Positions 51,643 through 59,513 of a DNA stretch of 64,000 bases are shown piece by piece; positions within the stretch are counted from its first letter, which is position 1, and every line of letters starts with the position of its first letter. Source of the stretch: UKL13-3 sp943369665. GTDB taxonomy: Bacteria > Bacteroidota > Bacteroidia > UKL13-3. Both the position numbers and the translations under genes were made by a program. Below the pieces are notes generated by a model. It saw only the letters and a program-made list of their open reading frames with translations. It had not been told where the DNA came from and did not search any database. The stretch lies in NCBI GenBank assembly GCA_943369665.1, contig CALRNX020000007.1:62001-126000 (forward strand). The letters are read 5' to 3'.

Positions 51643-52161
51643 ATGAAAGCAATCACAAGTCTACTCGAAAATGGTATCGCCAATTTTAAAAGGCGATACC
51701 TGCACCGCCCTGAATTAAAGGTCAAAATCTTACCCGGAGACGGGCATTACAGTAAAAAACGTTGGTTAAGTAATACCCAACACCCAAGCGGAAAACCTAT
51801 GTACATTTATGAGGTATGCTGGTCATACAAGCTCATTATCAAAAACACCTCCCGCTTTGATGCATTTTACCCTAAAATACAATTTGACCGGACTTTGCCT
51901 TATCTATCGCGGCTTGATATTCTTAACCATTACGTGCCAATCTGCCGGGGTGAAAAAATTGTCCTGAACGGGGAATACACCATATTTCAGGAATGCGTGG
52001 AAGATGAAGATATTAAACCTTCCGGTATACCAAGCGAGGTTACTAAACTAAAAGTACTTTTGTCCTATAAGAATGCGGACAAAACCCCATTTTATACAAC
52101 GTTTGACCTAGGACAGGAACTGAATACACAGCATCGTTTCAAGCCTTCAGGATTTGAATAA
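51643..52161 (+). CDS. Unassigned beta-sandwich-like protein
   Basis: A 172-aa soluble protein beginning 8 bases after the T-run of the structured RNA. Strand patterns (YIYEVCWSYKLIIKNTSRFD, EKIVLNGEYTIFQE, FYTTFDLGQELN) suggest an immunoglobulin-like or LEA-2-like sandwich. No family can be named. The RNA-terminator-protein order recalls type III toxin-antitoxin loci, but the protein does not resemble ToxN by eye. Confidence 0.6.
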   Translation: MKAITSLLENGIANFKRRYLHRPELKVKILPGDGHYSKKRWLSNTQHPSGKPMYIYEVCWSYKLIIKNTSRFDAFYPKIQFDRTLPYLSRLDILNHYVPICRGEKIVLNGEYTIFQECVEDEDIKPSGIPSEVTKLKVLLSYKNADKTPFYTTFDLGQELNTQHRFKPSGFE

Positions 52162-52165
52162 AAAA

Positions 52166-52200
52166 GACCTCCCTATGACGCGTCATAGGAAGGCTTTTTA
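52166..52200 (+). terminator. Terminator after the 172-aa gene
   Basis: CCTATGACG-CGTCATAGG, extended by CCT(C)/(A)AGG, followed by TTTTTA. It probably marks the right-hand end of element 1 genes; the next 95 bases up to 52296 show no gene. Confidence 0.85.
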
Positions 52201-52296
52201 TGCTGCTACACTTTACAAAAATTTGATGGGACCAAGTAGTTATAAATCCATTTTTACTGCTTCAACTAAAAAGTGGTATATGGAACACAACCTTTA

Positions 52297-52653
52297 TCAG
52301 GTCGGTTTCTTTATAAATCTTAATGTTGTGATGTAGGGAGCAGAGATAGGATATTTTTCTTTTGAGGATGAATAATTAAGCCATAATAAAGTGCCATTAT
52401 TGGTTAAGTCAAGTTTTACTTTTTCTGTCTTTGAGTATTCAAACCATGTAATCCCATTTTTACATTTAAGTACATATTGTTGCTCTGTTTGGTCTTTAGT
52501 TTTAATTGATAATTTACCATTGGCAATCTTAATTATGTATTGATACTTGGATACTGTATCAATCCACAAACCATTGAATTTATCACACTTTTCTTTTTGT
52601 GCAAATAAGGAGAAAGGTAATATCATTATTATAAAAATTGACTTATACATCAT
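52297..52653 (-). CDS. Small secreted protein, candidate immunity protein
   Basis: A 118-aa protein with a signal peptide (YKSIFIIMILPFSLFAQ), starting 11 bases after the RHS tail stop, in the immunity position. No domain recognised. Short beta strands (YQYIIKIANGKLSIKTKD) suggest a lipocalin-like or Imm-type fold. Confidence 0.6.
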   Translation of the reverse strand: MMYKSIFIIMILPFSLFAQKEKCDKFNGLWIDTVSKYQYIIKIANGKLSIKTKDQTEQQYVLKCKNGITWFEYSKTEKVKLDLTNNGTLLWLNYSSSKEKYPISAPYITTLRFIKKPT

Positions 52654-52664
52654 TCTAATCTAAA

Positions 52665-53582
52665 TTATGGTGTTGTTACTGCTGGTGCCTCAACTGTTGC
52701 AGGTACATTTGTTCTTGGTACTACCTCTATTTGGATGTTAGTTGGTAATTTCTTGTCAGAAAGATTTTTTTGTCGTTGGTCTATATCTGCTTGTAGTGAA
52801 GTTATCCCAGCATTTCCTCCCACGACAGTAAAGCAGCCTTCTGAACCAGTTACGTTAACATAGCCTGGTGGAGTTGTTGAGGTAGTGTATTCGCCACCAA
52901 CATGTATGTTAATGTTTGTGGCCGTATTAGGATCTGCTCTCCAAGGGCTATTTACAGGTTCAGCAGGTAATGATGTTGAACCGCCCTGCCTTAAACGAAT
53001 TGAGGGTAACTCTGTACTGCTAAAATTCTTTCTTTCTTCGCCTTCATATATGTTGCTACTACCTTTTGCAGGTTCAAAAGGTATATTATTTATAGTAACA
53101 TTCCCTGCCGCATCAGGTCTTTCAGTAGCATTAACATATAAGGCATCACGTGTTACAGAATATGTAGTAGTTGTACCCGTTGCTACATCCGTAACAGTTA
53201 ATGGATAAGTGTGTACGGTAATTTCTGACGGGGCTTTGTTAGTGCTATTGCTACCAATAACCCTTAATGTTGTTGTTCCATTAGGAACATCTCCAATTTT
53301 TATCAATACTTCTCGTCCATCTAAATCAATCGCCATTATTGGTGTATTACCCGCAAATTGATATGGCGTATAAAATGGATAAGACTTAGCTAAAGGGTCA
53401 ATACTCAAAAACTTGCCAAGTCTCGGATTATAAACCCTTGCTCCATAATCATACATATTTCCGGCTCCTACGACCTCGTTATCCTGCTCTTTACCATTGA
53501 ACGCGAAGCGATACACCTCTGTGCGGTTTACACAGAACTTTCTATTTTCAGATTGAGTAGATATGGTATAAACTGGATACAA
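52665..53582 (-). CDS. RHS core C-terminus with possible L,D-transpeptidase-like tip (5' truncated)
   Basis: A 305-residue frame that can start only at TTG; a stop lies two codons upstream, so the RHS repeat part is missing. Residues 20-90 are the RHS core (YRFAFNGKEQDNE, YDYGARVYNPRLGKFLSIDP). Later INIHVGGEY and GSEGCFTVVGG (about residues 230-260) recall the H..SxGC site of YkuD-type L,D-transpeptidases, which would place the target in peptidoglycan. The match is by eye. Its cut end adjoins element 2 with the same junction sequence as the other RHS tail. Confidence 0.7.
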   Translation of the reverse strand: MYPVYTISTQSENRKFCVNRTEVYRFAFNGKEQDNEVVGAGNMYDYGARVYNPRLGKFLSIDPLAKSYPFYTPYQFAGNTPIMAIDLDGREVLIKIGDVPNGTTTLRVIGSNSTNKAPSEITVHTYPLTVTDVATGTTTTYSVTRDALYVNATERPDAAGNVTINNIPFEPAKGSSNIYEGEERKNFSSTELPSIRLRQGGSTSLPAEPVNSPWRADPNTATNINIHVGGEYTTSTTPPGYVNVTGSEGCFTVVGGNAGITSLQADIDQRQKNLSDKKLPTNIQIEVVPRTNVPATVEAPAVTTP

Positions 53583-53614
53583 TTTCTATAGGTTTTCAGT
53601 AACATTTTACTGAT

Positions 53615-53656
53615 GTACGAATATAAAAAAAGCCTTGATAAATCAAGGCTTCAATT
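53615..53656 (-). terminator. Terminator at the element/RHS junction (copy 2)
   Basis: AAGCCTTGAT/ATCAAGGCTT hairpin with a T-run on the minus strand. The flank TACGAATATAAAAAAAGCCT is identical to that at the other junction (14413-14432). Confidence 0.85.
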
Positions 53657-53693
53657 ACTATTTACTGATAATTATTTTTGGCTATTTTTTCAT

Positions 53694-54587
53694 CTAACCT
53701 AAAGGGTGAAATCTATTTATCAGTTCTCGTTGTTCATCATTCGAAGTCTGCCGATATGCTGCCGTACTCGAAATCCACTTATGTCCTGCCAAGAGCTGAA
53801 CCTGCTCCAATGGTAGCCTTTTTTCATTGAGCCAATTAGCGATCACGCTTTGCCGGATACCTATACTCGTTATATTTCTATCAGGGAAAAATGGTTTACA
53901 AGTCTCAATCAGATAATGCAAACTATCCACTAACATTGGAAGCCCTAACTTGCCTAAAACAAGCACATCTGTGGGCTTTTCTTTCCTCAGTAACTTAGGT
54001 CTGCCTTCAGTTATATATTTATCAAGGATGCGGTATTGTTTGGGGTGTAATTCTAAGTGCCTCCTGCTAATGGTTCGGCTACCTTTTAAGTAAACCGTTC
54101 CCTTGTCTAAGTCAATATTTGAAACCTTCAATTCGACTATTTCTGCTGGAGTTAGGGCTTGGTAAATCAGCAGGGAAATGATTACCTGATTTTTGAGTTT
54201 TAAGTCGCTGTACCGTTCTTCACGTTCCATTAATCTTTCCAATTCTGCGCTGCTAAAAAAGTCGTTATGCATTGCTTGCAATCTGCGGTTTGCTCCTTTT
54301 AAAAAGAACCTTCTGCAAGGATGATCATTTCGTTTGCCGATATCAATTAAATAGTCATAGTAACGTTTTATCGCTGCTAATATGCGAGCCCTATAACCAA
54401 TATTCTTATGCATTTCAGTTAGCAATCCGAAGTAGTCGACTATATCCTTGTACTTATAATTATCACAATCAGGATGGCGTTGGACGAACAAATTCACCTG
54501 ATACGAATAGGTACTTACAGTCCTTGTCGTATGTCCCTGCTTTATGATATATTGTTCGAACGTGGGTTGTGTTTGTTTGCTTTTCAT
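53694..54587 (-). CDS. Tyrosine recombinase, degenerate partner (element 2)
   Basis: A 297-aa paralogue of 15320-16198. The box I arginine is again replaced (YQALTPAEIVELK) and the HxxR set reads TSIGIRQSVI, while GHKWISSTAAYRQ keeps the tyrosine. Conservation of the same substitutions in both copies means the change is old and functional. It begins 1 base after its partner. Confidence 0.85.
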   Translation of the reverse strand: MKSKQTQPTFEQYIIKQGHTTRTVSTYSYQVNLFVQRHPDCDNYKYKDIVDYFGLLTEMHKNIGYRARILAAIKRYYDYLIDIGKRNDHPCRRFFLKGANRRLQAMHNDFFSSAELERLMEREERYSDLKLKNQVIISLLIYQALTPAEIVELKVSNIDLDKGTVYLKGSRTISRRHLELHPKQYRILDKYITEGRPKLLRKEKPTDVLVLGKLGLPMLVDSLHYLIETCKPFFPDRNITSIGIRQSVIANWLNEKRLPLEQVQLLAGHKWISSTAAYRQTSNDEQRELINRFHPLG

Positions 54588-54588
54588 A

Positions 54589-55521
54589 TTATCCTCCGAA
54601 TGCTGTTAATACTGCTGTTTGCCGTTTTCTACGCTTGGCGTAAATATGTGAAGTATCAATATCGCTGTGGCCTAAGAAGCCTTGCACAAATTCAATGGTT
54701 GCCCCGTTATCAATCAGATGGGTGGCAATGCTATGGCGCAGACAATGAAGTGTGATCTCTTTTCCTATCATTGCATGGTTCTCCGTTTTTAAGATCAGTT
54801 CTTTTAACCGATCATTTAACTTGTCCGCTTTCATTCGCATACCAATGTTGTTAATGAAAAAAGCGTGGCTTTCATCGAACTTATTATTCCTGAAGTATTT
54901 TGGTCTTTCATAAATGATGTACTCCTTCAGGTTTGTGACAACGTTATTTGATAAAGGGATTGTTCTGCTTTTACCATTTTTACTATCTCTTATCACCAGC
55001 ATTCCTTTATGTAAAAGCACATCTGTTGTATTCAGTTTATACATTTCACTTCTTCGCAATCCGCAGCCATAAGCCAAAGAGATTATTGCAACGTCACGCT
55101 TTGTTTCACATTGAGCGTAAAGTATTTTTATCTCCTCTACCGTTAGAACATTTCTTTCCTTGCCCTTAGATAGTTGAAATTTTGGAAGCCGTGCAGGAGA
55201 AGAATCAATTACTTCTGAATCCAATAGATAATCAAAAAGCAAACGGAGTGCGAACAGGTGTCCTTTGATCATAGAATCACTTAACCCACCCTCTTTTCTT
55301 TGATTAGGGCGTTCTTTCAGGTAATCATGGTAGGCAATGATTTCTGTTGCCCTTACCTCCTGAATCCGGCTAAATCCAAGGCTTTCTATAAAGAATAAAA
55401 ACTCTCTCGCCTGATTGGGATATGATGCTTTCCCCCGGCTGTAACCTTTGGTTTTAATGTATTGAGCAAAGTCCCGATAGTATTGCTCGAACTGCTCATT
55501 ATGGATAGGTAGGTGTTTCAT
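54589..55521 (-). CDS. Tyrosine recombinase, catalytically complete partner (element 2)
   Basis: A 310-aa paralogue of 16200-17135 with R (GCGLRRSEMYKL), K (KNGKSRTIPLS), HxxR (LHCLRHSIATHLI) and GHSDIDTSHIYAK all present. Its start overlaps the stop of the small ORF above it. Likely the active subunit of the element 2 integrase pair. Confidence 0.9.
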   Translation of the reverse strand: MKHLPIHNEQFEQYYRDFAQYIKTKGYSRGKASYPNQAREFLFFIESLGFSRIQEVRATEIIAYHDYLKERPNQRKEGGLSDSMIKGHLFALRLLFDYLLDSEVIDSSPARLPKFQLSKGKERNVLTVEEIKILYAQCETKRDVAIISLAYGCGLRRSEMYKLNTTDVLLHKGMLVIRDSKNGKSRTIPLSNNVVTNLKEYIIYERPKYFRNNKFDESHAFFINNIGMRMKADKLNDRLKELILKTENHAMIGKEITLHCLRHSIATHLIDNGATIEFVQGFLGHSDIDTSHIYAKRRKRQTAVLTAFGG

Positions 55522-55748
55522 TTGTTAATTGATTTTTTGCTATACAATGCACACTCCTGAACCAATGGAACACTACCGCATAATCTTTGTACTGGTGCGG
55601 GTCTTGGTGTTCCATCTTGTGTCAACTGGTGCTTTTGGTGTTCCATTTTTTTATGATTTGTTTTAATTTTTAGCCTATAATACATACTCCTGAACCAATG
55701 GAACGCCAGCCTATTTGCTTTGTGTTGGTGCGGGTCTTGGTGTTCCAT
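55518..55748 (-). CDS. Small basic ORF overlying the repeated inverted-repeat site (element 2)
   Basis: A 76-aa counterpart of 17132-17347 (MEHQDPHQHKANRLAFHWFR) with the same overlap to the recombinase start, but five residues longer in the middle. Retention of the frame despite length change supports translation; the repeats underneath may explain it otherwise. Confidence 0.4.
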   Translation of the reverse strand: MEHQDPHQHKANRLAFHWFRSMYYRLKIKTNHKKMEHQKHQLTQDGTPRPAPVQRLCGSVPLVQECALYSKKSINK

Positions 55749-55750
55749 AA
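55539..55750. repeat. Paired direct repeats with ATGGAACAC / GTGTTCCAT arms (element 2)
   Basis: Two units of about 72 bp, from ACAATGCACACTCCTGAACC and ATAATACATACTCCTGAACC to GGTCTTGGTGTTCCAT, matching the pair in element 1. Confidence 0.65.
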
Positions 55751-55754
55751 CTGA

Positions 55755-57572
55755 TTAACCAGCCTGTTTCAACAGCAGTAATTGTTGTCCCAATTCCTCC
55801 TTGACCTTTTCACGGATTTTCATCATATCATCCCAATACACTATCTTATACTTGAAGCCCCGGTTTGCATAACCACCTGTGCGCTGCACATACTCCAGCA
55901 ATTCGAGATCTTCCATAAAGCGGAAGCATTGCGTTTTACTAATGTTTAAGGCCAACCTGACCTCTCGTTGGGTAAATTGATAATCGTTGTTTTTGGGTTG
56001 CGCTAACCCCTTAATTAATGCCTTCATCTTATCAAAGAATTGGCGAAGTGATGAATCCAAATCGTCAACCTTGAGCATGATCGCATCGAACAGAATATCA
56101 CAGGCCATTTGCAGGTCTTGCGGTTCAGCAATCAATCTGCCTTGATCATCCTTTTGTCTTTGGTATTGGTGTAGGATCGTTATTTGTTTTACAAACGCTT
56201 GGTAATGGTTGTTTAACCTGCGGAGCATTTTAGCCTCCAAGGGTAATCTTACCTTATCCGCATAATGGTTCACCACTTCATGTGGTTTAATACAGCGCAT
56301 ACAGTTTTGCAGAAATACTTTAGCCTGATGTTCATCCCTGCCATCAATTATTCCTGCCAGCTTTTTATTTTGGTAATCAATAATGCGTGTGGTTTGTTCC
56401 TCGCTTTCATCAATCCCCAAAATCACCGACCTGCTCATGTTATCACAATACACCTCTGCTTTAGTAGTAGCTAACAGGGATGCGAAATGGCTGCGAACAG
56501 TCTTTACCATCGACATGATATTACCGTTCCTGTCCTTATAGGTTGTGGAAGAGGATACGCTGCCTGCACTTTGCAATTCCCGGAAAGCATATTGCGCTTC
56601 TTCATCAAGACCGTCATAATCTTGTATCAAGAGAAGTTTGTCTACCAGTTCATCTTTGCCATAATGATAAAAGGATTTACTAGTTACCCTCGTCATGCTT
56701 AGTACATCTTCAGGCGGTAAACACTGCCCAATAATATTAATCAGGTGACTCTTTCCGCTACCGGAAGAGCCTTGCACCAATGCATGAAGCGGATAACCCA
56801 TTTTGTAAGTGCTGGATATAATGAACAGCAGTTTGCGTGTGCTTTCCTCACCAACAACACCAGCCTTTTCGATAAGCTGGTCGATCTGCTGGATCAGGTC
56901 AGGTTTGCGTAAGAACTCAATACATGCCTTTTGATTTTCAGGTGAAATCAAAGAATGTGAACGTTTACTTTGGTAAGCAGGTTTTGCCTGTTCAACTTGT
57001 AGTTCCCGGTAGTTTTCTAATTGATCAGTCAGTATCAATAGTTCGGCTTCGACCAATTCAGGGTTTTGTTCAAAGTTCTCTGCTAACTGAATGGCAAATA
57101 TTCTTACCGCTTCTCTTTCGTATAGGTCAATCTTAGTGCGTTCTTTTCGCATGGTAGAATTATCCTCTACCATCAGAGTAATACGCATGCTGCTTAAATC
57201 TTGTGATAATGATCCAAGCACAAAATAATTGTTGTTCAGAGTTGCAAAGAGGATTTTGTTTTCATGAATGACCTCTAGCGTGTGACGTTCATCCGCTTGT
57301 TCTTCCTCCATTGCTTCATCATTCACTTTAGGTGTTATCGGAACAACCTCTCTTTGTGGTTTCTGAATTACCTCATGCAATGGAACAGGTAAGGGTGCGC
57401 GATCTACTTCTATTACCTCCTCCCAATCTGCTGCCTGACCCATAAGATTTTGCAACCCCGCACTTCCTTCTTTAATAAAGATCTCGTTCAGGGTTTCCTG
57501 TTCAGGTAATACGATCCGCTTAAGCGGTATGTGGTGAATAATATCACGCAGTTGTTTTACTGAATCTTTCAT
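55755..57572 (-). CDS. P-loop ATPase with C-terminal winged helix (element 2)
   Basis: A 605-aa paralogue of 17354-19168 with the same Walker A (GSSGSGKS) and Walker B (LLLIQDYDGLDE) and the same winged-helix end (FTQREVRLALNISKTQCFRF). The two differ mostly in the N-terminal linker around residues 60-100. It follows the TOPRIM-like gene by 6 bases. Same inferred role in replication or mobility. Confidence 0.7.
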   Translation of the reverse strand: MKDSVKQLRDIIHHIPLKRIVLPEQETLNEIFIKEGSAGLQNLMGQAADWEEVIEVDRAPLPVPLHEVIQKPQREVVPITPKVNDEAMEEEQADERHTLEVIHENKILFATLNNNYFVLGSLSQDLSSMRITLMVEDNSTMRKERTKIDLYEREAVRIFAIQLAENFEQNPELVEAELLILTDQLENYRELQVEQAKPAYQSKRSHSLISPENQKACIEFLRKPDLIQQIDQLIEKAGVVGEESTRKLLFIISSTYKMGYPLHALVQGSSGSGKSHLINIIGQCLPPEDVLSMTRVTSKSFYHYGKDELVDKLLLIQDYDGLDEEAQYAFRELQSAGSVSSSTTYKDRNGNIMSMVKTVRSHFASLLATTKAEVYCDNMSRSVILGIDESEEQTTRIIDYQNKKLAGIIDGRDEHQAKVFLQNCMRCIKPHEVVNHYADKVRLPLEAKMLRRLNNHYQAFVKQITILHQYQRQKDDQGRLIAEPQDLQMACDILFDAIMLKVDDLDSSLRQFFDKMKALIKGLAQPKNNDYQFTQREVRLALNISKTQCFRFMEDLELLEYVQRTGGYANRGFKYKIVYWDDMMKIREKVKEELGQQLLLLKQAG

Positions 57573-57578
57573 ACTGTT

Positions 57579-58169
57579 TTACTTTTTGTTATTGGGTTGC
57601 TCAACCCATATTACTTCTTCCAATTGTGTAAGGCGTTTTAGCACCTCTTCATGCTGAGGCATAATCTCTCCATCAAACAAGGCCATCACTGCTTCTTTAT
57701 TGTCAAGCACTTTTGCTTCTAAAATGGTAGCTGCACCAATGATGCTGTTAACGATGTACAACTTCCTGATTCCTTCATGCGGGTAGCACGGATAAATACC
57801 TTCATTGTTCATGTAGGCCATTTGGTTGTTTTTAATTCGGATCGCATAAAAATTTACGACATCACCTTGCTCATCTTTTAGAGGAAACATCACGCTGTAG
57901 TTTCCAAATGATGTATAAGGAATTTGTCCATTGTTAGTTGGCACATCACTTATGGTTAAAAATCCAACCGAGACTAAAGCATCTTTAAATGCTTGTTCCT
58001 TGCGATGATGCATCTGACCGGAATTAAAAACTGCACCGCTGCTGTCAATAGTCAGGTTCTTTTCTTTTAACCAATTCCTAGGTATATCTGCTTTTGCATT
58101 GCGAATACCGTTAGCCAATGATTTATGGATCATTGCCATGATTTCTTTTTTGTTCTTTTCCATAATCAT
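57579..58169 (-). CDS. Truncated DnaG/TOPRIM-like protein (element 2)
   Basis: A 196-aa paralogue of 19174-19758, nearly collinear and also ending before any DxD motif. Its ATG overlaps the stop of a 37-aa ORF upstream (ATGA), which is missing in element 1. Confidence 0.5.
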   Translation of the reverse strand: MIMEKNKKEIMAMIHKSLANGIRNAKADIPRNWLKEKNLTIDSSGAVFNSGQMHHRKEQAFKDALVSVGFLTISDVPTNNGQIPYTSFGNYSVMFPLKDEQGDVVNFYAIRIKNNQMAYMNNEGIYPCYPHEGIRKLYIVNSIIGAATILEAKVLDNKEAVMALFDGEIMPQHEEVLKRLTQLEEVIWVEQPNNKK

Positions 58170-58279
58170 TTGCTTTCGTTATTAGTTAATTGAATTAACT
58201 GCATCATCATGATGTTTTCGTTTTCGTCCACACTCTCGATGGTGTTTCCGACTTGAACTTTGAATTGTTTGTTTTCCAT
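58166..58279 (-). CDS. Short ORF coupled to the TOPRIM-like gene
   Basis: A 37-aa frame, MENKQFKVQVGNTIESVDEN and so on to QLTNNESK, whose TGA overlaps the next ATG. It is preceded by the conserved noncoding region and has a believable start. No match in element 1. Function unknown. Confidence 0.45.
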   Translation of the reverse strand: MENKQFKVQVGNTIESVDENENIMMMQLIQLTNNESK

Positions 58280-58299
58280 AAGTTTTATGTTTTAGTTGT

Positions 58300-58737
58300 T
58301 ACCCTCATCCATTGCTGATTGACTGAAACCCAATACAGCAGAGGCTTTAAGGCACATCTAACATAAACACACACCTGCCCACAGTCAAGTCGTTAAAGCA
58401 GACTAATAGCCTAATTTTTAGGGCTATAAACAACTTTTGCGACTTGCATCTGTAAAATATTTAGTGCATGGCCGATTCCGTTTAACTATCGTCAAACAGT
58501 ATTTTTACATGATTCGAAAAGAGAAAATTCAACAACATTCCGGCTGCTAAATTCAGTGCAGGGTTTGAGTTGGGTCGCAAAAACAAATGCGATAAGAGAA
58601 GAGAGATTGCGAATTATCACTAAAGGCTTCGAAATGACATGAAAAGTAATTATGGGACTCAATCGTAAAGCACCGCATCCAACGACATAGCGATGACATC
58701 TTAGTGGCATTTAATCATATTCCATTATATCATTACT
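58300..58737. other. Conserved noncoding region upstream of the TOPRIM-like gene (element 2)
   Basis: It matches 19790-20210 in blocks (GGCACATCTAACATAAACAC, CTAATAGCCTAATTTTTAGG, CAACAACATTCCGGCTGCTA, GCGAATTATCAC). The divergent HNH gene starts at its right edge, so it may also carry that promoter; TACTTTG at 58733-58739 resembles a -7 box. Confidence 0.6.
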
Positions 58738-59502
58738 TTGCATTTAGATTATGCCGTTGAAACAATGAATACCATGAAGGAAAATGAATTTGATAATACT
58801 TGTGCAATATGCGGGACAGTAGGAAAATTAACATTTGAGCATATCCCTCCTAAAGCTGCCTTCAACAATAAACCTGTTTTTATTCAAAATGCAGAGAACC
58901 TTTTTGAAAGTAAAAGCAGATTATTTGAAAAGAAAAAGAAAAGCCCTAAAGGGTTTGGTCGCCATTCACTTTGTGAATCATGTAACAACAATACAGGAAG
59001 TTGGTACGCAAAAGATTTTGGCTCTTTTGCACAACAAGGCATTGAAAACCTCAAACTCTTCAAGACTCCAAATGAAAGAGTTCATGGAATATACAAGATT
59101 AAACCATTGAACGTTATTAAGCAGATAGCAGCAATGTTTATGTCCACCGATACTTCCGGTCATTTCCGAAGTCGAGGTTTTACAGAATTCATTCTTAACA
59201 AAGAATCTCAGGCATTTCCGGAGAAATTCACTTTATACCTTTATTCAAATATTTCTGACATTAAAAGGCTGATGGGAGCACAGGTTGTTTATGTTCCGGA
59301 GTTGGGAATTCAAAAATGGAGTGAAATTACTTTCCCCCCATTTGGTTATTTGTTAGCTGAGGAATCAGAACGTGCGCATGAAGCAATGGTGGATATAACA
59401 CCTTTTCATCAATTCAAATTTGATCAAGAAGCTACTATAGGTATTACTACCAAACTCCTCAAGATAGATAATCCCATGATTGGGTTTTATAGCGAGTATT
59501 AA
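58738..59502 (+). CDS. HNH endonuclease-like protein
   Basis: A protein of up to 254 aa; the ATG nine codons in (MNTMKENEF) is a likely start. The HNH signature is clear: CAICGTVGKLTFEHIPPKAA, then LCESCNNNTGSWY. The C-terminal part is unrecognised. It is cargo of element 2, divergent from the TOPRIM operon and convergent with the GmrSD-like gene. Probably a defence nuclease. Confidence 0.75.
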   Translation: MHLDYAVETMNTMKENEFDNTCAICGTVGKLTFEHIPPKAAFNNKPVFIQNAENLFESKSRLFEKKKKSPKGFGRHSLCESCNNNTGSWYAKDFGSFAQQGIENLKLFKTPNERVHGIYKIKPLNVIKQIAAMFMSTDTSGHFRSRGFTEFILNKESQAFPEKFTLYLYSNISDIKRLMGAQVVYVPELGIQKWSEITFPPFGYLLAEESERAHEAMVDITPFHQFKFDQEATIGITTKLLKIDNPMIGFYSEY

Positions 59503-59513
59503 CGCTACCCTTC

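Noticed and set aside
51449..51652. Minus-strand frame of 67 codons over the structured RNA
   Set aside because: The region is explained by the paired stems, promoter and T-run on the plus strand; the frame is probably accidental.
51643..52161. ToxN-like endoribonuclease of a type III toxin-antitoxin system
   Set aside because: The order RNA, terminator, protein is similar and the length fits, but the protein sequence does not resemble ToxN and the RNA is not a tandem repeat array.
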